From contig DATBDM010000187.1 in NCBI GenBank assembly GCA_036269915.1, positions 1-6,805 of the forward strand: a stretch of 6,805 nucleotides of DNA. The letters are read 5' to 3'. Shown in pieces: positions 1-4,895 of the stretch; within the stretch, counting starts at the first letter, position 1, and each line of letters opens with the position of its first letter. The translations under genes and the position numbers were made by a program. The stretch comes from DATBDM01 sp036269915. GTDB lineage: Bacteria > Actinomycetota > Thermoleophilia > Solirubrobacterales > Solirubrobacteraceae. The notes under the pieces are model-generated. The model saw only the letters and a list, made by a program, of their open reading frames with translations. It was not told where the DNA came from and made no database searches.

Positions 1-1
1 G

Positions 2-334
2 ATGGGTGGGCGTGATCGTGATGTCGTGTGGTCGAGCGGCGACGGGGACCTGCGCAAGCGGCGCGAGGAGCCCGCGGCGCGGCCCGCCGCCGCCGGCGGG
101 CGCGTCAAGGTGAGGCGGGAGGTCGCGGGGCGGCGCGGGAAGACCGTGACCACCGTGTCCGGCGTGCCGCTGGACGATGCCGGGCTGCGCGAGCTCGCGG
201 GGCGGCTGAAGAAGCGCTGCGGCGTCGGCGGATCGGCGAAGGACGGCGTCATCGAGCTGCAGGGCGATCATCGCGACGCCGTCGTCGAGGTGCTGCGCGG
301 CGACGGCTACGACGTCGTGCTCGCCGGCGGCTGA
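2..334 (+). CDS. yciH: YciH/SUI1 (eIF1-like) translation factor
   Basis: A 110-residue protein of the SUI1/eIF1 fold, the same length class as E. coli YciH (108 aa). Family knowledge: eIF1-like proteins bind the small ribosomal subunit near the P site and affect start-site fidelity; bacterial YciH has been linked to control of initiation under stress. Visible evidence: a variable, charged N-terminal tail (residues 1-34), then the SUI1 core with VKVRREVAGRRGKTVTTVSG, PLDDAGLRELAGRLKKRCGVGG, the hallmark KDGVIELQGDHRD, and a C-terminal VLAGG end. These align along their length with YciH (LKKKCGCGG, VKDGVIEIQGD, KLAGG). The ATG lies one base inside the window, so its ribosome binding site cannot be seen and an upstream start is possible, but the N-terminus already matches the start of YciH. 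The next gene begins 2 bases after the stop, so the two are probably co-transcribed. Confidence 0.92.
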   Translation: MGGRDRDVVWSSGDGDLRKRREEPAARPAAAGGRVKVRREVAGRRGKTVTTVSGVPLDDAGLRELAGRLKKRCGVGGSAKDGVIELQGDHRDAVVEVLRGDGYDVVLAGG

Positions 335-336
335 GC

Positions 337-1665
337 GTGGCCGATCCGCGCCCGCGCCCGCGTCCGCGCACGGCGCCGTGGGCGTCGCCGGACGCCCGCG
401 CCCGGCTCGACGCGGTCGAGTCGGACCTCCCGTCCGGCCTGGCCGAGGCCCTGAGGGCCGCGGCCGCCGCCGCCCGCGAGCACGCGCGCAACGTCGACCA
501 GGACGCGCTGCTGCTCTACGCCGGCGGCAACGTCCCGCCGCCGGCCGCCGCCGCCGCCGCTGCGAACGACGGCATCGGCGCGCTCCTCAGCGGCCAGCCG
601 AGCATGGGATACCCCGGCGACAAGTACCAGGCCGGGCTCGACCACCTCGACGTGGTCGAGGTCGCGGTGACGACGGCGGTCGCGGAGGTGATGGGCGCGC
701 GCTTCGCGGAGATCCGCCCGACGAGCGCCACGCTTGCCAACCTCGCCGCCTACACCGCGCTCGCGCGGCCCGGCGACACGATTGCCGTGCTGCCCGGCTG
801 GGCCGGCGGCCACCTCAGCCATCACGCGATCGGCGTCGCCGGGGTGCGCGGCCTCGAAGTCGTCGAGCTGCCCTACGACACGCAGGCGCTCGACGTCGAC
901 CTCGACCGCCTCGAGCCCATGCTCGAGCGCGACGCGCCGGTGCTCGTCGTCATCGGCGGCAGCCTGATGCTGCGCCCCCATCGCGTCGCCGCGATCGCCG
1001 AGCAGGTGCACGCCCGTGGCGCGCGGCTGCTCTACGACGCCTCCCACGTCGCGGGCCTGATCGCCGAGGGACGCTTCCAGGCGCCGCTGGAGGAGGGCGC
1101 CGACCTCATGAGCTTCTCGACCTACAAATCCTTCGGCGGCCCGGCCGGCGGCGTGCTCGCGACCGACGACGAGGCGCTCGCCGAGCGCCTGGCGACCGCG
1201 GTCTACCCCGGCCTGACCGCCAACTACGACATCGCCCGGCTGCTCCCGCTGGGCGCCGCCGCGCTGGAGCACGCCCGCTCCGCGGGCGCCTACGCCGACG
1301 TGTGCATCGCGAGCGCCCGGGCGCTCGCGCGAGCGCTCGCCGCCCGTGACCTGCCCGTCCTCGGCGCGCCGCCGGACTTCACCGACTCCCACCATGTCGC
1401 GATCGACGTCCGCGCGCACGGCGGCGGCACCCGCGCCGCCCGCCGGCTGGCCGCGGCGAACATCCTCCTCTCGGAGATCGGCTGCCCAGCGCACGACGCG
1501 CCCGATCCCGCAGGGGCGATCCGCATCGGCACCCAGAGCGTCACCCGCCAGGGGTTCACCGCGGCTGACATGCCGGCGATCGCGGAGGCGATCGCCCGTG
1601 GCCTGGACGACGAGACCGACCTCGGCGCCCTGCGCGAGGACGTCGCCGCGATCAGGCGGCGCTAG
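337..1665 (+). CDS. SHMT-like PLP-dependent enzyme, non-canonical active site
   Basis: A 442-residue fold-type I PLP enzyme related to serine hydroxymethyltransferase (GlyA). Visible family motifs: MGYPGDKYQAG (90-100), AGGHLSHH (157-163), YDASHVAGL (233-241, with the PLP-ring Asp234 and His237), the Schiff-base lysine in SFSTYKSFGGPAGG (Lys264), and AIRIGTQSVTRQGF with the carboxylate-binding Arg396. Against E. coli SHMT, aligned by eye, the substrate and folate site is altered: Tyr55 to Pro88, Glu57 to Met90, Tyr65 to Gln98, His126 to Ala157 and His228 to Tyr263. Folate-dependent SHMT activity is therefore doubtful; an aldolase, transaldolase or other amino-acid reaction is an alternative, and the substrate is unknown. 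The GTG start at 337 follows the yciH-like stop by 2 bases and has GGCGG 6 bases upstream. The open frame runs further upstream, but over the SUI1 gene, with implausible Arg-rich sequence. An Ala-rich run lies at about residues 70-76. The 3' end overlaps the convergent TetR gene by 14 bases. Confidence 0.85.
   Translation: MADPRPRPRPRTAPWASPDARARLDAVESDLPSGLAEALRAAAAAAREHARNVDQDALLLYAGGNVPPPAAAAAAANDGIGALLSGQPSMGYPGDKYQAGLDHLDVVEVAVTTAVAEVMGARFAEIRPTSATLANLAAYTALARPGDTIAVLPGWAGGHLSHHAIGVAGVRGLEVVELPYDTQALDVDLDRLEPMLERDAPVLVVIGGSLMLRPHRVAAIAEQVHARGARLLYDASHVAGLIAEGRFQAPLEEGADLMSFSTYKSFGGPAGGVLATDDEALAERLATAVYPGLTANYDIARLLPLGAAALEHARSAGAYADVCIASARALARALAARDLPVLGAPPDFTDSHHVAIDVRAHGGGTRAARRLAAANILLSEIGCPAHDAPDPAGAIRIGTQSVTRQGFTAADMPAIAEAIARGLDDETDLGALREDVAAIRRR
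346..369 (+). repeat. Four tandem CCGCGC-type hexamers in SHMT-like N-terminus
   Basis: Four consecutive hexamers, CCGCGC twice, then CCGCGT, then CCGCGC, encode Pro-Arg four times at residues 4-11 of the SHMT-like protein. This is a coding microsatellite in a probably disordered N-terminal tail; copy number could vary between strains. Confidence 0.6.
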
Positions 1666-2314
1666 CGCCGACCGTCGCGAGCGCGCTCGCGACGCAGCTG
1701 GCGACGACCCGCTCGGGCTCGACCGCGAACAGACCCGGCTCGCCGTCGACGCGCCGGACGCCGACCCGGATGCGCGCGAGGTGCATCGTCCCGAGCGTCT
1801 GCGTCCAGAGGACGTTCGCGGCGTAGTCGGGGTCCTCGACGGTGAACGCGCCCGACTCCGCGCCGTCGCGCAGGACGTCGGCCACCTGACCGAGGCAGCC
1901 CGCCATCCCGTCGCCCAGACGCAGCCACACCGACTCGGAGATCATCTCCCGCAGGTCGCCCGCCGGGCGGTGCATGAGCGACAGCGAGCAGTCCAGGAAC
2001 GCCGGGTAGGTCTGGCAGAACCCGGCGAACGCCGCGCTGCAGCGCTCGAGCGCCGCCAGCGGCTCGTCCGCCGGTGCGATCGCCCGGCGCAGGGCGTCGT
2101 GCAGCTCGTCCAGGTAGTCGGTGATGGTCAGGACGAACAGCTCCTCCTTGGAGGAGAAGACCCGGTAGATCAGCCCGCGCGCGATGCCGACGCTGCGCGC
2201 GATCTCCTCGATCGGCGCGTCCTGCATGCCGCGCTCGTCGAACAGCCGACGCGTGGCGGTGACGAGCTCACGCTCGCGCGACCGCCGCCGCTGGATCGTG
2301 CGAGACGTTGCCAT
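1652..2314 (-). CDS. TetR-family regulator, DesT-like by position
   Basis: A 220-residue one-component transcriptional regulator. The N-terminal TetR DNA-binding domain (about residues 13-62) is clear: RELVTATRRLFDERG, then a helix-turn-helix APIEEIARSVGIARGLIYRVF, then SSKEELF leading into the first ligand-domain helix. The rest (about 65-215) is an all-helical ligand and dimer domain with no diagnostic motif. It is transcribed divergently from a reductase-desaturase operon across 105 bp. That is the arrangement of P. aeruginosa desT-desC-desB, where DesT is a TetR repressor that responds to the saturated versus unsaturated acyl-CoA pool. Control of the neighbouring operon and of itself is therefore the likely role, inferred from position rather than ligand-domain similarity. 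The ATG has a weak AGGG five bases upstream. Its 3' end overlaps the SHMT-like gene by 14 bases. Confidence 0.92.
   Translation of the reverse strand: MATSRTIQRRRSRERELVTATRRLFDERGMQDAPIEEIARSVGIARGLIYRVFSSKEELFVLTITDYLDELHDALRRAIAPADEPLAALERCSAAFAGFCQTYPAFLDCSLSLMHRPAGDLREMISESVWLRLGDGMAGCLGQVADVLRDGAESGAFTVEDPDYAANVLWTQTLGTMHLARIRVGVRRVDGEPGLFAVEPERVVASCVASALATVGASAA
1657..1694. terminator. Paired GC-rich palindromes at convergent gene ends
   Basis: Two perfect dyads lie side by side where the SHMT-like gene and the TetR gene converge. The first, 1657-1670, has half-site CGGCGCT and is centred on the TAG stop of the SHMT-like gene. The second, 1673-1694, is a perfect 22-bp palindrome with half-site CGTCGCGAGCG. 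As RNA each could form a stable GC hairpin on either strand. Neither is followed by a U-tract, so a bidirectional stem-type terminator is an inference. Both lie within the last codons of the TetR gene (the Ala-Ser-Ala-Leu-Ala-Thr-Val-Gly-Ala-Ser-Ala-Ala tail), so codon repetition in GC-rich sequence could partly explain them. A protein-binding site is also possible. Confidence 0.35.
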
Positions 2315-2333
2315 CCGTGCCCTGCAGGGTAGT

Positions 2334-2347
2334 CACGAGGCCTTGTG
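2334..2347. promoter_or_regulatory. Short dyad CACGAGGCCTTGTG, possible operator
   Basis: A 14-bp dyad centred on AGGCCT in which six of seven base pairs match. It lies 20 bases upstream of the TetR start codon and directly abuts the second inverted repeat at 2346-2363. It could be a half of a larger TetR-binding region that controls the regulator's own promoter. Only the symmetry is seen; binding is inferred. Confidence 0.3.
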
Positions 2348-2363
2348 TGACCAACCGGTGACA
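2346..2363. promoter_or_regulatory. Candidate TetR operator TGTGACC-N4-GGTGACA
   Basis: An imperfect 18-bp inverted repeat with arms TGTGACC and GGTGACA (six of seven pairs complementary) around AACC. Its length and central position in the divergent intergenic region are typical of TetR-family operators, and its right arm coincides with the proposed -35 box of the desaturase operon (2358-2363). A bound repressor would therefore block RNA polymerase. That this TetR protein binds here is inferred. Confidence 0.42.
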
Positions 2364-2387
2364 GTCGTTCTCAATCGTGGGTATGTT
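2358..2387 (+). promoter_or_regulatory. Candidate promoter of the reductase-desaturase operon
   Basis: GTGACA (2358-2363, five of six to the -35 consensus TTGACA) is followed after 18 bp by TATGTT (2382-2387, four of six to TATAAT). This predicts transcription starting near 2393-2395 and a short leader of about 25 bases that contains the Shine-Dalgarno at 2404-2411. It is the most promoter-like sequence I found upstream of the reductase. Confidence 0.42.
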
Positions 2388-2403
2388 CAGGTCGATGCGG
2401 TGC

Positions 2404-2411
2404 AGGAGGAG
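2404..2411 (+). promoter_or_regulatory. Strong Shine-Dalgarno AGGAGGAG of reductase gene
   Basis: AGGAGGAG ends 8 bases before the ATG at 2420. It is a near-perfect anti-16S match with good spacing and fixes the reductase start at 2420. Confidence 0.8.
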
Positions 2412-2419
2412 CACACCTG

Positions 2420-3517
2420 ATGGCTGAGCGCGGAGCCCGGCCGAACGTCTCGACGACCCGTCGGCGGCTCATGCGCGCGGCGAACGTGCTGTTCACGCCG
2501 CTGCTGCCCGACGACTACCTCGAGCTGATCAACCCGCTGTGGTCGACCCGCGAGCTGCGCGGGCGCATCGAGGAGATCCACCGTGAGACCGAGGACGCGG
2601 TCACCGTCGTGATCCGCCCCGGCTGGGACTGGGAGGGCCACGAGCCCGGCCAGTACCTACGCATCGGCTTCGTCGTCGACGGCGTCCACCACTGGCGCGC
2701 GTACTCGCTCACCTCCGAGCCCGGACGGCCCGACGGCTACATCTCGATCACGCCGAAGCTGGTCGAGGAGGGGACGGTCACGCCTTGGCTCGTCCGCGAG
2801 GCCAGGCCAGGCACGATCGTGCGGCTCGGCGGGGTCGAGGGCGTGTTCAAGATGCCCGAGCGGACGCCGGGGAAGATCCTCTTCATCAGCGCCGGCAGCG
2901 GGATCACGCCGATCATGTCGATGCTGCGCGACCTCGACCGCCGCGACGAGATCGGCGACGTCGTGCACCTGCACTCGGCGCGCACCGAGGCCGGGATCCT
3001 CTTCGGCGACCGGCTGCGCGAGATCGACGCGTCGAACGACGGCTTCCGCCTGCATATCCAGCTGACGGGCGAGCACGGCCGCATCGGCCCGCAGGACCTC
3101 GACGAGCTCTGTCCCGACTGGCGCGAGCGCGAGATCTACATGAGCGGGCCCGGCGACATGCTCGACGCCTTCGAGGCGTACGTCGACGAGCAGGGCGACT
3201 GCGAGAAGCTCCACATGGAGCGCTTCCAGCCCGTCATCGGCGGCGACGCCGGCGACGGCGAGGGCGGCACGATCAGCTTCCTGAAATCCGACACCGAGGC
3301 CGAGTCCGACGGCAGCCAGCCGATCCTGGTGGCCGGCGAAGAGGCCGGGCTCGAGCTTCCGTTCGGCTGCCGCATGGGCATCTGCCACACCTGCGTGGGC
3401 AAGCTCTGCTCGGGCAAGATCCGGGACCTGCGCACGGGCGAGGTGTCCGAGGCGCGAGGCGAGATGGTCCGCACCTGCATCCACGCCCCTGAGGGGCCTG
3501 TCGAGATCGAACTCTAG
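2420..3517 (+). CDS. FAD/2Fe-2S reductase, desaturase electron donor (DesC/Rv3230c-like)
   Basis: A 365-residue three-domain electron-transfer flavoprotein. Residues about 20-50 (FTPLLPDDYLELINPLWSTR, then ELRGRI) form the N-terminal signature of desaturase-associated reductases. The FAD domain follows, with EPGQYL (75-80) and RAYSLTS (93-99). The NAD(P)H domain has ISAGSGITP (156-164) and YMSGPGDML (240-248). A linker at about 272-298 leads to a C-terminal plant-type ferredoxin domain with cluster ligands Cys317, Cys322, Cys325 and Cys353 (CX4CX2CX27C). An additional Cys330 lies five residues after the third ligand. The family takes electrons from NAD(P)H through FAD to 2Fe-2S and on to a partner oxygenase or desaturase; the desaturase gene 8 bases downstream is the obvious partner, as in the Rv3230c-DesA3 and DesC-DesB pairs. 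No signal peptide is seen, so it is probably cytoplasmic or membrane-associated through its partner. Confidence 0.93.
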   Translation: MAERGARPNVSTTRRRLMRAANVLFTPLLPDDYLELINPLWSTRELRGRIEEIHRETEDAVTVVIRPGWDWEGHEPGQYLRIGFVVDGVHHWRAYSLTSEPGRPDGYISITPKLVEEGTVTPWLVREARPGTIVRLGGVEGVFKMPERTPGKILFISAGSGITPIMSMLRDLDRRDEIGDVVHLHSARTEAGILFGDRLREIDASNDGFRLHIQLTGEHGRIGPQDLDELCPDWREREIYMSGPGDMLDAFEAYVDEQGDCEKLHMERFQPVIGGDAGDGEGGTISFLKSDTEAESDGSQPILVAGEEAGLELPFGCRMGICHTCVGKLCSGKIRDLRTGEVSEARGEMVRTCIHAPEGPVEIEL

Positions 3518-3521
3518 GAGG
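3516..3521 (+). promoter_or_regulatory. Shine-Dalgarno AGGAGG overlapping reductase stop
   Basis: AGGAGG begins on the second base of the reductase TAG stop (3515-3517) and ends 4 bases before the desaturase ATG at 3526. Ribosomes finishing the reductase would sit on this site, which supports translational coupling. A small stem GCCCC-TGA-GGGGC lies just upstream at 3485-3497. Confidence 0.75.
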
Positions 3522-3525
3522 CCAT

Positions 3526-4845
3526 ATGGCCGCGACCGCCACGCCCAAGCCCGAGCCGATGATCGAGAGCCCGCTCTCGCGGCTGAGCCAGGAGCAGATC
3601 GACGCTCTGGCGAAGGAGTTCGACGCGATCCACGACGAGGTCTTCGCCGACCTCGGGACGCGCGATCGCAAGTACATCACCAGCATGATCGAGATGCACC
3701 GGCGCATGGTCGTCGGCGGCCGCGTGGTGCTCTTCGCCTCGCCGCTGAAGCCCGCGTGGCTGTTCGGCACCTCCCTGCTCTCGCTGGCCAAGATCCTCGA
3801 GAACATGGAGATCGGCCACAACGTCATGCACGGCCAGTGGGACTGGATGAACGATCCGGACATCCACTCCTCGTCGTGGGACTGGGACACGGCCTCGACC
3901 AAGGAGGCCTGGAAGCACTCGCACAACTACGTGCACCACACGTACACGAACATCCGCGGCAAGGACAAGGATCTCGGCTACGAGATCATGCGGATCGACC
4001 CGCACCAGAAGTGGCACCCGGTCTACCTCGCGCAGCCGCTCTACAACCTGCTGCTGATGGCGTTCTTCGAGTGGGGCGTGGCCTTCCACGACCTCGATCT
4101 CGAGGCGATCCGCAAGGGCGAGAAGTCCCAGAAGGAGGTCCGCCAGCAGCTCAAGGGGATGGGCGGCAAGGCGATCAAGCAGATCGCCAAGGACTACGTC
4201 GCCTTCCCGGCGATCTCCGGGCTCGCGAACGCCGCGGTGGCCGCCGCGACGAAGGGTCGCGGCGAGGCGCGCGGCGGTTTCCTGCGCGGGTTCCGCAGCA
4301 CGCTGAAGGCGAACGTCAGCGCCAACATCGTGCGCAACCTGTGGTCGCACGCGATCATCTTCTGCGGCCACTTCCCCGACCAGGCGTACACGTTCGCGCC
4401 GGATGAGGTGGAGGACGAGTCGCGCGGCGGCTTCTACGTCCGCCAGCTGCTCGGCGCGGTGAACATCGAGGGCTCGCCGCTCTTCCACGTGATCTCGGGC
4501 AACCTCGGCTACCAGGTCGAGCACCATCTCTACCCGGATATGCCGAGCACCCGCTACGCCGAGATCGCGCCGCGCGTGAAGGAGATCTGCGAGCGCTACG
4601 AGCTTCCGTACAACTCCGGGCCGTTCTTGAAGCAGTGGATCATGGTCAACCGGACGATCGCGCGGCTCGCGTTCCCCGGCGGCGAGCCGCGGCCCAAGCC
4701 CGGCCCCTACCACGGCATCGAGACCAACGGCTCCGGACCGGCGAAGACGCCGGACGTGCACGCGCGCCGCGAGCGCGGCGAGCACGCCTCCGGCCCCGAG
4801 CAGGACTCGGACGGCGTCCGCGTCGACATGCCGGAGGGCTCGTAG
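3526..4845 (+). CDS. Membrane fatty acyl desaturase (DesA3/DesB-like)
   Basis: A 439-residue integral membrane di-iron desaturase of the FA_desaturase family. The histidine boxes that bind the two irons are present and in order: GHNVMH (His98, His102), HSHNYVHH (His131, His133, His137, His138) and QVEHHLYP (Gln330, His333, His334). Further family signatures are NIRGKDKDLGYE (142-153), NLWSHAIIFCGHFPD (271-285) and SGNLGYQVEHH. Hydrophobic stretches at about 66-92, 170-188 and 270-282 fit membrane insertion. Family members introduce a cis double bond into an acyl-CoA or lipid-bound acyl chain using O2 and two electrons; the closest recalled relatives (mycobacterial DesA3) are stearoyl-type delta-9 enzymes, but regiochemistry cannot be read here. 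The electron donor is probably the gene just upstream. Two oddities stand out: an Ala/Gly-rich stretch (230-256) before the third box region that DesA3 seems to lack, and a hydrophilic, probably disordered tail (about 385-439). Confidence 0.94.
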   Translation: MAATATPKPEPMIESPLSRLSQEQIDALAKEFDAIHDEVFADLGTRDRKYITSMIEMHRRMVVGGRVVLFASPLKPAWLFGTSLLSLAKILENMEIGHNVMHGQWDWMNDPDIHSSSWDWDTASTKEAWKHSHNYVHHTYTNIRGKDKDLGYEIMRIDPHQKWHPVYLAQPLYNLLLMAFFEWGVAFHDLDLEAIRKGEKSQKEVRQQLKGMGGKAIKQIAKDYVAFPAISGLANAAVAAATKGRGEARGGFLRGFRSTLKANVSANIVRNLWSHAIIFCGHFPDQAYTFAPDEVEDESRGGFYVRQLLGAVNIEGSPLFHVISGNLGYQVEHHLYPDMPSTRYAEIAPRVKEICERYELPYNSGPFLKQWIMVNRTIARLAFPGGEPRPKPGPYHGIETNGSGPAKTPDVHARRERGEHASGPEQDSDGVRVDMPEGS

Positions 4846-4895
4846 CGGCCACCGGGAGCGACGCGCGGCGGCGGCTGGCGGCGCTCGCCGAGGTC

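Noticed and set aside
28..336. N-terminal extension of the SHMT-like reading frame across the SUI1 gene
   Set aside because: It translates to Arg/Ala-rich sequence in a frame shifted from the convincing YciH-like protein; the family-like part starts after GTG 337.
542..561. GCC triplet run in the SHMT-like gene
   Set aside because: It simply encodes a poly-alanine segment; no sign of a broader repeat or array.
307..1494. A 395-residue open frame antisense to the SHMT-like gene
   Set aside because: No recognisable motif and biased composition; it mirrors GC-rich third positions of the real gene.
1346..2332. A 328-residue plus-strand open frame across the TetR gene
   Set aside because: Low-complexity Arg/Ala/Ser content, whereas the minus strand gives a clear TetR helix-turn-helix protein.
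3514..4785. A 423-residue open frame antisense to the desaturase
   Set aside because: It is rich in Arg, Val, Leu, Ala and His with no family motif, typical of the reverse-strand frame of GC-rich coding DNA; the plus strand carries an unambiguous desaturase.
4635..4895. Extension of the UbiB-like frame back to the ATG at 4635
   Set aside because: It would overlap the desaturase by 211 bases and encodes Arg-rich shadow sequence; family similarity only begins after the desaturase stop.
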